Positions 1 through 13,000 of a stretch of 64,000 nucleotides of DNA are shown here, one piece after another. Under the pieces are notes generated by a model that saw nothing but the letters and a program-made list of their open reading frames with translations, ran no database searches and was not told the origin of the DNA. The first letter of the stretch is position 1, and the number at the start of each line of letters is the position of its first letter. Where the stretch lies: positions 11,317,178 to 11,381,177 of the forward strand of contig CM022671.1 in NCBI GenBank assembly GCA_012295275.1, in the 5' to 3' direction. Source of the DNA: Chrysomallon squamiferum. Lineage: Eukaryota; Mollusca; Gastropoda; Neomphalida; Peltospiridae. The translations under genes and the position numbers were made by a program.

Positions 1-107
1 CAGCATTATGAATATAATTTCTTCTGAAAGTAAATTTTTATTAAATAATATATTTTTATTATTAAAATAGCTTAATTAAAAATTAAGAATTTTTTTTTTA
101 TTTGTAG

Positions 108-3100
108 AAGTTAAGTGGAGCTGACAGTGAAGACACTGGTGAACTTGAAGATATAAAATTTCATGCTAAAAGAAAACTAAACAAGTATGTGAATTAACAA
201 AGTACAAATTAACCAATGTTTTATTTAATCTTCTATCTGAAGCAGCTACTGCTCAGTGGTTAAAGCATATCAGTCATTTCACAAAAGTTATTCTCACTGA
301 ATTTTTAGTATGGGCTGTATTATTACATAATTTTTTTTCCTAACATAATCAAAACATAATCAGAATTATTGACATAGGCTATAATATTATATAATTAGAA
401 AAAAAAATCCATTTACTAATACATTCAAAGCACTATTTTCAGTTTTTACCATAGGCTGTAATACTATATAACCAGAGAAATTTATTTTCCCTACCTAACA
501 CAATAAAAACACTATTTTCAGTTTTTTACACAGGTTATAACAAGTATAATAAGTCATATAATTAGAACAATAAAAAAACCTTAAATTGTTTACATATTTT
601 TACTTAATATTATATAATTAGAAAAATATTTTCATTCCTAAAGCTTTCAAAACTGCATTTAACATTTTTAATATAGCCTTTAATATATAATTCCAATAAA
701 TATTTACCTTTCCTAAACAGTCAGAACACTGTTTAATTTTTTTTAACAAAGGCTATAATATTAGATAACCAAAAAAAATATATTCCTTTCCTATCAGAAT
801 CAAAAAAACTGTTTCAATCAGGTTATAAAGTTTGTATGTTTCAGGTGGAACAAACAAGGTGTTGAATCTATGTTGTATGATGATGGACTGGAAGTTGAAC
901 AAGATGAGACTAAGAAAACTAAGAAACAGGACAATGTCAGTATGGCTAATATCATAGAAGCTCTGGATGCCAAGTACACACAGATACAAGACAAACTGCT
1001 GATGGTCATGGCAAAATATGCAGCAAGTAAGTTGAAATCTGTAAAAAGAAAAAAAAAAATTTCTTCTACAATGCTAAAATAATAAAAATGTTATTTTAAT
1101 ATAATTTTACTTAATACTGTAATTTAAGATGTAATTATTATAATAAATGTTTCATTTTATTTCCATGTTTAACAATGTAAAATACATTTCTGAATGAATT
1201 TAGTTTGAATATACTTCTTGAATTTATTTAAATATACCATAATTTCAAATAGAAACTGATTAATATAGTTACTCTGTCAGATAGACAGTTAATACCCAAT
1301 AATGAAACATTAAACATTCATCAATTTATTCATTCAGATGTTGAAGGAGAACACACTGAGATATTTCACCAGTTGAAACAACAGCTACACAAAATCAGAC
1401 CCAGGTCTCTGGATGCTGAAGTGTGGGACCTGCCTGGATCACAAGCTGCTCTTCCATCCAGTCTGTGGGCAATAATGGGAGAACTGGCAGACGTCAACCA
1501 GGCTCGACTGAAACGTGTCGAAGAATGGAAAACATCTCTGCGAGCTGAAGGCAAATCTCAGAAAGAAATAGATGCTATTATAAGACAGGATTATGAAACT
1601 TTTATTGAAGGTTGTTTATTAGTTAATTTGATTTATGTTTTTCAAATTATTAAATGTTAAAAAAAACACAAGAGAAAAACCTGATAAAATATAATCATGA
1701 TCCTGTGTACATTATACATTTTTATGATTATAAATATTTCTGTTTAAATAGGATTTTTGTTCATTTTAAGAACAATTTTTATAACTCTCAATGTAACGAA
1801 TATCTATTATTTTAAAACCAATTTTGAATTAGTATAATTTTCCAGTATTATTATTATTATTAAACTAAGTCAGTTTTATTTAAAAGGATCAGGAACATGT
1901 GGAAATTTACTGATATGTCTGAAGGAGAGACACAAACAAGAGAAGTCTGCTGTGATGGATCGTGTTCGTGGACAGACTGTTACAACAATTGCGCTGGCTG
2001 CAGAGAGAACCAGTCTAGAACGTCAGTTGTGTCTGCTGGAAGAAGAGTCCGAGTTTTACACAGCTGCTGTAGCTGTGGGTTTGGCTGAGAGAAGTCCACC
2101 AGTCAAAACTAGAGGGTAAAAACAGTTATAATTAGTCAGTAAGAAACTGTTGAAATTTTAAGTATTTATTATTATTTGCAAGAGTGTTTGTCATAAATTT
2201 ATTTTAACAGTTTTTATTGCTCTAGTGTAAGACTATTTATTTGTTTTATTATAGTTTTTAATATTGAGAAATTATTAACTTTGATGAAATGATAATGCCA
2301 ACTTCACCAAAATAGGCAATTATAAATATAAAAATATACAAATTGTTATATTTTTTTCTTCTTTTTGTTTCGTTTACATTTATTTTTCCCTGTGCCAACT
2401 GTGAATTAAAAAGAAGACAAAATACTTCTTTGTTTTCATTAAATTTTAACTGATTTGATAATCCTCAAACAAAAATTATTTGTTTGTCTTTGATTCAGCC
2501 TGTGTTTTATTTCCTTAAAAACACACATGTTTATCACTTTCCTTTATTAGTTTACTTTATTTCATACAGAAATTATCTTTTTTCCTTTATTTATATTTCA
2601 GTTATAACTGGGATAGAGTCAGAACTGAAGAGCTGGCATCTCTTCGATTGAGTACAAGAAAAGGACAAAAACCTACTAAGTCTAGCAAGTCATTTGACAG
2701 AGATATCAAAGGTCAAGGTCTTCTTGATTTGCAGTTGAAGGTCGTGACAGAAATTGAAAGGAAACAGTATCTTGAAAGAGAGGCAAGTTGCTTAATAATT
2801 TTCCTTTAGGAGGTTAAAACTGAAAATAAGGATAGAGCACTAATGCACATGCATATGTTAACATTTTGAATAGTTGTTTGGTTTTATTTACTTGCAGGCG
2901 TTTATGAACATGCTCCAGGGTCCTGAGGCAAATGCTGCCATCATGTCAGTAGAGAGTCTGTCAGCTGGAGAGAGACGGAGGAGGAAGATGATGTTACGTC
3001 ATCAACATGTCAGCTGGAGAGAGTCTGCTAGACTTGACACTACGACTGACGTCACAAACCATCTCAGTCAGCTGCAGAATGGTATTTTCAGTCTCCTTCT

Positions 3101-6100
3101 GTATTTTTCTTATTCCACTTTGATTCTCATCTTTGTATCTTTTCTGTGTGTGTCTCTCTCTCCCTGAAATTAATTTTATTTATTTTTTTTTATTTCCTAT
3201 GTTCTTCATCATATTAACTTCTTTTAATCAAATATGTATTGTGTTTTACAGCTGTAGCTATTCACTGGGTACAGCAACAAGCAGAAGCAGAGAAAAACTT
3301 CACACATGTTGGTGATGAAGATTTGGCTGCATCAATCTTGGCTGATATGCAGGAAACACAGGAACAAGAGTTTGCTGTTAAATTGAAGGAAATTGCAAAG
3401 CAGACAGTAAGATAGTTGATTTTAAAGTTAGTCTGAGGCAAAACCTGTCTGTATTAAGTTAATATGTATTTCAGATAAACAGTTCACAAAAAGTCTGTCT
3501 TTTTTTTTTTACAAACACATCTTCTAATTTTTAAGGTCACTTTAGATTAAAAACATATATAGATGATAGATATTAAGACAGAGCGATTATATAAATATAG
3601 ATATATATATAGATATAAATTACACCTTAAAAGAATGGGAAATAGTTTAAAGTTAAAAATCTCCAGTATATAACCTTCCAAGAATCTAGAAATCAGTTTT
3701 ATATCATATTTTAAAAATCTTTCAAGACATTCAGTGTTCATTCATTTTCAAAATCAGGACAATAAATATATTTTATTATTAAAATCAAAAAAAAAAAAAA
3801 AAAAAAAAATATTCCCTGGTTGATGTGGTTTTAGAATACTCATATACATTTAAAGAAAATTTAGTCACCTTTTTGTTCAACATTATATTTTTCAGTCACT
3901 TGATTATCTGACTTCAATGTTGAGGAAAGAAACCAAGGCAAGAATTCTGGAGTTTTTTGACAACATCTCTGCTGTTGTCCTGGGCACCACTGAGGTCACT
4001 GACTCTGAGAGGGAATACACGGATGCACTGACAGACAAATACAAAGCTCTGAAAGATCACATCTTCACATTCGCTTTGAAAGACAAGCATGGAGCAGAAT
4101 GGGAAAGGTAGAGTTATTACTGAATTTTTCATTTTTTTTAAATAGTTTTTAAGTGCTTTTCTTTTTTTTCTTTCTGAAATTGTGGGAATGATAACATAAT
4201 TCTGAATATGAAATATTTGTCCTAATAGCAAGTGGTTACGTTATGTGCATTCATCAGAAAGCATCCTTTGCTTGTTTAAATATCTGAGTTTTCTTTTCTC
4301 TCTTCACATCAGTAATTTAAAATTTATAACATTTTAAAAAATTAACTTCACTTTTTATATAAATTGTTCCTAGAATTTCTCCTGAAGAGAAAGAGAAGGA
4401 AATATCCAAGTTGAGAAGACAGGAGGAGAATCTGAGAGCAGAAGGTAAACTTGAAGAAATGACAGCACTGATAGGACCACGGGCACAGGTGTGTAAATAT
4501 CTAAACTCTCTGTGTGCTTTGTCAGTGAATCACATATTCTTTAAATTAATTAGTTATTATGCTTTAATGAAAAGAAAAAATATGTAATTTGAATGGAATC
4601 ATTCTTTTTAACCATAATTTAGAATGATATTTATTTGCTTGGAGATAAAAAATTCTCCTGCAGAGATAAACATATTTTTTTAAGAAACTGAGCGTAGTAG
4701 AATAATACAAAGATTCTGATTTAAAATTCTGCAGTAATTTCTTTGATATTTTATGTCACAACACAACTGTAGATGTAACCTAGTGTGTTTCTGTGTGTGT
4801 GTGTGTGTGTGTTTATTTATCTCTCTCTCTCATTTATTTATAAATATAATTTTTTAACTGTTTGTTTTTAGGCTTTGCCATCACTGATAGTGATGATGGG
4901 AGAAAGCAAGGAGTACCAGACTTCAGACAGTTTGCTTGAAAGTGAGTTTGTCAGATATAAACTGCATATTTTCATTTCAGTTCTCTGTAGCAATAAATTG
5001 TTAATCCATTTTAGAGCTTTTAAACATAAAAGAATAAATAAATAAAAGTTGTTTTATTCAAGTAATTAATTAATTTAATTTTAATACTGTAGAACCAATT
5101 AGTGTTTTCTCTCTTGAGGTATTTTATATTTTTTATGTTTATATTTATATTTATTTATTTATTTATTTATTTATTTATAATTAAAGTATTTATTATATTT
5201 GTAATTAAAGGATTTCTTATAATTTAAATTAGCAAATCGACCAGGAATGAATATTCTAGCTGACTTGGGTACACGTCATGATGTTGAAGAAGACAATCTG
5301 TTGTCATGGCTACGTTTGTCCAGTGTGCAGACAATGGCTGGAAGTGAACGTCGACTGGCACTGCTGAAAATACAGCTTGAAAAACTGTCAGCTACAAAAG
5401 AAGAGAATTATGAAGTTGCTTTTATCGCAACAGGACTTTTAGAAAGATTGCAGAAGAACAGATACAACAGGTATTACCTAAATAATGTACATGACAAAAA
5501 TACTTCTTATGCAATTATTTCAAGTCATTTGATGTTTTGTATTTTATTTCTATTTTTATATATGTGTTTATTTTCTTTTAATTTTTAATTTTTAAAAATA
5601 ATTTAGGATACATCTTTCAGTTGTACATAATCTTAGTATAATAATGAACTGACACAAGCAGCTTTAATTTTGTTTCTCTCTAAATATTTTTAATTTATCA
5701 TTATATAAAGATAATGATATTAAATACATACATATATTCTGTTTGCAATTTATGATTATGATAAGATTAATGAATACGAATTTTAATTACCTATTCTTTG
5801 TGTATTCTAATATTTGTGTGTATGTCTCAGTTATTTCTCACATTTATCTTTTATAAGTAATGGATGTAATTTTTATTTTGAGGTCACCACCTGATAAAGA
5901 GCGACAGAATCGTCTGGCTGGAAAGAGGGTAACTTTGAGACGTCACAAACTGAATCAAGAAGAACAGACATCCTTCATTTACAAACAGAATCCCAAACCC
6001 ACTGGTAAACATCTCTGTAGATTTTCATGTGAACATTGTAAAAGAAAATAATATCCACTATTTTAAATTATCTGATGAAGAAAAGTACATATTTGTTTTA

Positions 6101-8669
6101 TAACAATTTATCATCTTTTAATATTAATAATGACTAAATAGTTGGTTTTTGGATTTTATTTTTTTGGTAAAATTATGAAGTGACTAAGTATGTGTTGCTG
6201 TGAGCTATTCTAATAAGTTGGAAGCAAACTTTTGCAGGGATCAGTGAGAAATAATTCATCAGCACCATAAGTTATTCTAAGGAGAATTAATAAGACATGT
6301 TCTCACTAGTTACAAAAATCAAATTTTTGCTACCTCATTCTGATATTTGTTGTTTTTGATACTGTTAATGCAGGTGATCTGTATGATCTGCGACTGAATT
6401 ACATGTTGGAGATTCTGCAGCTACACGAGGAGGAGCGTGAAGCACTTCTAAACTTACTTCAAGATGAGTCATTTGCTGACCTGACAGAAGCTGCTGAACT
6501 CATGTCTCATGATGAGCGACAGTTACGTCTCTATGAACTGGCAGGAAAAAGACAAAAACTGAACCTAGAAAACCAGGGTCTGTTTAGTCGCAGTATTTGT
6601 TTAGTTAAATGATATTTCACATAACATATAAAACGGAATAACAATAACAACTATCTCTGTTTTAAGGTTTCAGATGGAATGCAGTTATACTTTCTATTTG
6701 TGTTAAACAAACACTATATTTCAGCATAAACATCTTATGTTTTAGAATCATAAAGGATAAAAAAAGTAAAGAAATTAAACTTTTCTCAAATACTGTTTTA
6801 CTCTTTCTTATTAACCATTTCTTTGGATAAAGATTTTGTTAGTAGTTAATTAGTTAGTTTAATTATCTAGTACTATTGCTGAGAATGTACTTTGTCAGTA
6901 ATTAATCCTTAAGTTTGATTATCTGTTAAAAAATATTCCTGAGCGTGTATTTTGTTTGTGTTTAAGTTAATGTTTCTGTTTTTTCACCAGATGACCGGGA
7001 TGAATAGGTGTGTATTTTGTTTGTGTTTAAGTTAATGTTTCTGTTTTTTTACCAGATGACCGGGATGAATAGGTGTGTATTTTGTTTGTGTTTAAGTTAA
7101 TGTTTCTGTTTTTTTACCAGATGACCGGGATGAATATGTGTGTATTTTGTTTGTGTTTAAGTTAATGTTTCTGTTTTTTTTACCAGATGACCGGGATGAA
7201 TATGTGTGTATTTTGTTTGTGTTTAAGTTAATGTTTCTGTTTTTTTCACCAGATGACCGGGATGAATATGTGTGTATTTTGTTTGTGTTTAAGTTAATGT
7301 TTCTGTTTTTTTTGAATATGTGTGTATTTTGTTTGTGTTTAAGTTAATGTTTCTGTTTTTTCACCAGATGACCGGGATGAATATGTGTGTATTTTGTTTT
7401 GTTTGTGTTTTTTTCACCAGATTGTGTATTTTGTTTGTGTTTAAGTTAATGTTTCTGTTTTTTCACCAGATGACCGGGATGAATATGTGTGTATTTTGTT
7501 TGTGTTTAAGTTAATGTTTGTGTTTTTTTCACCAGATGACCGGGATGAATATGTGTGTATTTTGTTTGTGTTTAAGTTAATGTTTGTGTTTTTTTCACCA
7601 GATGACCGGGATGAATATGTGTGTATTTTGTTTGTGTTTAAGTTAATGTTTGTTTTTTTCACCAGATGACCGGGATGAATATGTGTGTATTTTGTTTGTG
7701 TTTAAGTTAATGTTTTGTTTTTTTTTTCACCAGATGACCGGGATGAATATGTGTGTATTTTGTTTGTGTTTAAGTTAATGTTTGTGTTTTTTTCACCAGA
7801 TGACCGGGATGAATATGTGTGTATTTTGTTTGTGTTTAAGTTAATGTTTCTGTTTTTTCACCAGATGACTGGGATGAATATGTGTGTATTTTGTTTGTTT
7901 TTAAGTTAATGTTTCTGTTTTTTTCACTAGATGACCGGGATGAATATGTGTGTATTTTGTTTGTGTTTAAGTTAATGTTTCTGTTTTTTTCACCAGATGA
8001 CCGGGATGAATATGTGTGTATTTTGTTTGTGTTTAAGTTAATGTTTGTGTTTTTTTCACCAGATGACCGGGATGAATATGTGTGTATTTTGTTTGTGTTT
8101 AAGTTAATGTTTCTGTTTTTTCATTAGATGACCGGGATGAATATGTGTATTTTGTTTGTGTTTAAGTTAATGTTTCTGTTTTTTCACCAGATGACCGGGA
8201 TGAATATGTGTGTATTTTGGAAGAAGCTGCTGCAGTGCAGTCAGTGTGTAAGAAACTTGTCCTCAAATCTTCTTCTCCTCCTTCTGTGGATGAAATCGCA
8301 GCCGCCATTTTGTCTGATCTTCAAGACAGCCAGGAATCTCACCTCAGTGACATACTTCAAGAACTGGGAATGCATGTGAGTTGACCAAACAGTAATTTAA
8401 ATTTCACTTGTCTGTCCTTGTGCTGCAAATGAGTTGTTTATTTTTGTTTCTTAAATTCCTTATTGTTTGTTTAATTCATAGGCCTTCTATCACATTAAAA
8501 ACACTTTCTTCCCTTATCCATTTTTGTTTTCTCTATGTACATCTCATTTCATTTTATTTATTTACATTATTATTATTTAATTTTTAATTTTTGGTTTTTA
8601 AATGACATTTATTTATTATGAATCCTGATTATTTCTGAATTTTATAATCAAGAATTTTATAATGCATAC

Positions 8670-8706
<37 letters not shown>

Positions 8707-10027
8707 CTCTCACACATATATACAATTCAGACAGACACATGTCTCACATACACAGAGACAAACATTTCTCATCTTTCATTGCTGTTTGTTTGTGTACAGA
8801 ATGAAGAAACATTGCTGTCACTGTGGTCAAAGGCATCACATGAACGAGAGATCCAGTCAGTGAAAAACGTGTTTGATGTTCTCACACTTTATGAAGATGT
8901 AGGAAGAGAGAAAGATTTGTTACAGGTTTGCCTAACAACATTTTATACAAATTAAAAACTAATATTAAAATTAATATGAAAACAGAGGAAATGTAGTGAT
9001 CTGTTGATCTTCACTAATCCATAAACCTGTAATCTGGTTCAGTTGCTAATCCAGAACTAATTACAGATTTTTCTTCTTATTGTATGATTTTATGGATTGA
9101 ATAGTTTACATGTTGAAGTTAGCAAATTAACACAGACAAGAAATTCCTGCTTATTTTCCTGCATTTATTATAAAAACAGTCTTGTTTACTAGTGATCCTT
9201 CTGTGATTTTCACTAATCCATCACTCCTCAGTGACTGGTGGCAGACTAGTGAATGTCAATCTGTATTTGATTATCAGTTTTCTATATTACGATAAATTAT
9301 AATTATGAATTATTCATCTTTATTACATGAGTCATTTCTTTGTTTTTAATTGTTAACATAAATTATTATTTTATTTTATCATATTGTTTAAATCATTTTA
9401 TGCCATTTTTGTCCTTGTTTAAAAAAAAAAAAAAAAAAAATGAAGCAGTGGGTATTTATTCAACAGAATTTCAAAGTCTAACTTCTTAAATTTCGAAACA
9501 TTTATTTTAGATTGTTGAAGAAAAGTACTCAGTTTTGAGAAACCAGCTGATACAAGAGGGACTGAAAAAACCCCATGCAAAGGTGAAAATGTCTGTTAAG
9601 GAGATGCAGACAATGCTGGACCAGGCTGTATGTTACTGGAATGACAACAATCAGAAAGCACTTGTAGATCTGATTGGAGCAGACTTCAAGCTTGGTGAGA
9701 GTTTGGAGTCTGTGATGGGTGTGGACAGAAGACAGTGGGCTCTGTGGCTGATGGAACAAACAGGTGACTAAGTTCTGTTTAAATGTATGCAGTTTTCTTA
9801 TACTGCATTAAGTATACAGTTTTTTTTACCTACTATAATAATAAAATAAATATATAGTCTCATGAAAATGAATGAACACAGAATGTTTTTAAAGAGACAA
9901 GTGCAGCATATTATTAGGTCTGTATGTTTTAAAAACTAAGTAGTTTAAATTAAAAATAAATCATATCAAAATAAATACATCAGTCTAAAATCTCAAGTTC
10001 CAAAAGTTCTATTTTTAATTCAGATTA

Positions 10028-10066
<39 letters not shown>

Positions 10067-13000
10067 TTGTTTGTTTTTCTGTAGAAAATGGTTTCAAATT
10101 TATTATACTAATTATAAAAGTTCTTATGAAACTACAAGTAAATATAAAAATACTGTTATTTGTTAAATAGGCAGTGATACAGTTTTAATGGAACTAAAGG
10201 TAAATGTTATTTGTTAAATAGGCAGTGATACAGTTTTAATGGAACTAGAGGTAAATGTTATTTGTTAAATAGGCAGTGATACAGTTTTTTAGAGGTAAAT
10301 GGAATGGAACTAGAGGTAAATGTTATTTGTTAAACAGGCAGTGATACAGTTTTTTTAAAATTTGGAGGCTGATACAGTTTTAATAAAGAGGTAAATGTTA
10401 TTTGTTAAATAGGCAGTGATACAGTTTTAATGGAACTAGATGTAAATGTTATTTGTTAAATAGGCAGTGATACAGTTTTAATGGAACTAGAGGTAAATGT
10501 TATTTGTTAAATAGGCAGTGATACAGTTTTAATGGAACTAGAGGTAAATGTTATTTGTTAAATAGGCAGTGATACAGTTTTAATGGAACTAGAGGTAAAT
10601 GTTATTTGTTAAATAGGCAGTGATACAGTTTTAATGGAACTAGAGGTAAATGTTATTTGTTAAATAGGCAGTGATACAGTTTTAATGGAACTAGAGGTAA
10701 ATGTTATTTGTTAAATAGGCAGTGATACAGTTTTAATGGAACTAGATGTAAATGTTATTTGTTAAATAGGCAGTGATACAGGTTTAATGGAACTAGAGAT
10801 AAATGTTATTTGTTAAATAGGCAGTGATACAGTTTTAATGGAACTAGAGATAAATGTTATTTGTTAAATAGGCAGTGATACAGTTTTAATGGAAAACAGT
10901 CAGCCAGGAACTGCAGAAGAACATGTGATTCAGCAGTTGATGGACAGGTTTAATAATGAGAAAATATTCATTAAAGAAACACTCAAAGGTAAAAATTACT
11001 GGAAATTCTTTTACTTCATGTTGATTTTTTATAATCTGAAAAATAAATTTTGATTTAATTTAATTTTGGTTTGTTTTTGATCTGTTGGTTTTTGTTTTCT
11101 GTCTCAGATTCTTTTTTTAATTTTTTTTTTTTTTTTTAATTATTATTTAAATAGTTTATCTTTTTTCTTGTCTAATGATATAAATTACATTTATATATTT
11201 TATTTTTCCTATCTGAAATTTTATGTTATATTAATAAAAGGCTCCTATGGGAAAATGCTGACTCCAAGTGATCGTGAAATTCTGATGTCTCGGATACTCA
11301 GAGAAATAGCTCTCATTCATGGCTGTGACAAATTCAAGATGGCTGCCACATTTACTGGACTACTGGAAAGGCAGACTATTGCTAAAAATGCCTGGTATTT
11401 CTTTGTGAAAATATGTAATCATTTTCAAAATTAGCAAAGAAAGACAGACAAAAAAAAAATAAAAAAAATATTTTTATGGCCATAATTAATTCAATATTTT
11501 GATACAGCTATATGTTAACTTTTCAGTTCTAAAATTTGCAAATGTGCCCAAAATCCTTAGAAAAACACATTCACAAATTTAATTTAAATTTTTGTTGTAA
11601 TTTCTTTTTATCAATATTATTTATTGGTTAATTGTGATGTTGTTTTTTAACATTGTTTTTCTTTTTTCCTTAGTCTGTCCAATGACAGAAACCGATACAA
11701 AGCAGTGGCTGAGGGTGAGTGGGTGAAACTGAAATCAGTGAGCAAATCCAGTAAAAACAAAACTTCTGTTGAGATTGTACAGTCTCCAGACAGACTCTCA
11801 CTTCAGGTTTAAAATGTTTTAAATATTTTAGTATTAAATACAAAAAAAAATAATAGAAATTATTTGAGTATTTAATGCCATATAGAATATATAACTGCTT
11901 TTATTAATTTATTAAAATAATTAAATAGTTTGATAACCAGAGACAAGTACATACATGCTAGGACAGTGAACAAAAAAGGATTAAAAAATTCACAAACAAT
12001 TTTAATAAAAACAATTTACAAACTGTTTTATTTATCAAGATGATTTTTTTTTTTTTTTAAATAATAGTAATTTTTTAATTATCAGTCATTTTAATTTTTT
12101 ATTTTTTTGTGAGGATAAATATTCTTATTTTATTTTTTAAAATGTTAATTTTATTTTTTTAGAGTTTTTCTTTTTAATCACCATTTTCAGAATAATGTTC
12201 TGGCCATGCTGAACAGCTTACACCAAGAAGAGAGACAGTTTTTATTGCAGTGGCTTGATGTGAAGAAAGATGTAGAAATTGAGAATTTTGCCAAACTGAG
12301 TTCACAGCAAGAAAGAACTGACCAACTAGCTGCACTGAAAGTTTGCAGAAGCAAGCTGAAAGATGGTAAATTATAATTACATTACACACTTACTTCTGTG
12401 GGTACAGATGTATCCTTTTACTTAAAACTGTTAAATTATTTTAGAAAGTCTGATTGTGATCAAATATGATATTTATAAGCTTTTTTCATTTTCTTAAATC
12501 TTTGTTTCTTTTAAATAATTCTTTTTTTTTCTTCTTTTTTTATACTGTTAATATCTGCTGACAGAATTAAAAATATTTATGTTAAACATTTTTCTTCTGA
12601 AATGAATGAACTACTGTATTTTCAATAAACACATTAAAAACAATATTTCACAGAAATGTCTGTATGCTGTTAACCTCTAAATAGAGAAAATAATTCATTT
12701 TGTTTGCTTTCTTTTTCTCTTCTTTTTTAAAAGTTAAAGAGGACTGTTAGAAACTTTGTAATAATAAATTAATCATTAACAGGTATTGAAATAATGTCTT
12801 TAATATTAAAATAATTATTCAAAATTTAACATTAAAATAAAAAAACAAATTCTAAGTGTGTTAAAATATAAAGTTAATTAAAATATTAATTCAAATTTAG
12901 TTTATTACTATTCATTCAAATCTTAGTTGACTAAAAAATAATTAAAATAAATAATTCAGTCAAAAAATATAATTCAGATTTCAGTTTATTAGAATATTTT

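Larger units (their letters stand above)
108..2782 (+). other. Segment N of the coiled-coil gene: exons 1-5
   Basis: Exons 108-184, 845-1026, 1338-1610, 1887-2115 and 2602-2782 (942 nt, 314 residues). Exon 2 carries a degenerate AKYTQIQDKLL copy of the KY-x-A-L-x-D-K-L motif, so this is the end of a further super-repeat whose start is upstream of the window. Exon 5 ends at AGAG and is followed by GCAAGT, a GC donor. Intron 1 (185-844) holds a degenerate tandem repeat. Confidence 0.85.
6374..11806 (+). other. Super-repeat 2 of the coiled-coil gene: exons 13-19
   Basis: Exons 6374-6577, 8191-8375, 8800-8925, 9511-9763, 10872-10988, 11241-11394 and 11674-11806 (1172 nt). Motifs: MSHDERQLRLYELAGKRQKL (exon 13), AAAILSDLQDSQ (exon 14), EEKYSVLRNQLIQEGLKK (exon 16), FTGLLERQTIAKNA (exon 18). 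Both splice-acceptor minisatellites of this gene lie in this segment, immediately before exons 14 and 17; I took the 3'-most copy as the real acceptor because only it continues into non-repeated coding sequence. Confidence 0.83.

Noticed and set aside
7138-8379. Overlapping small proteins with MCILFVFKLMFLFF repeats
   Set aside because: They are translations of the 66-bp minisatellite in intron 13; only the last unit joins real exon 14.
6944-10893. CRISPR-like arrays
   Set aside because: Units are directly contiguous with no unique spacers, and the DNA is eukaryotic intron sequence.
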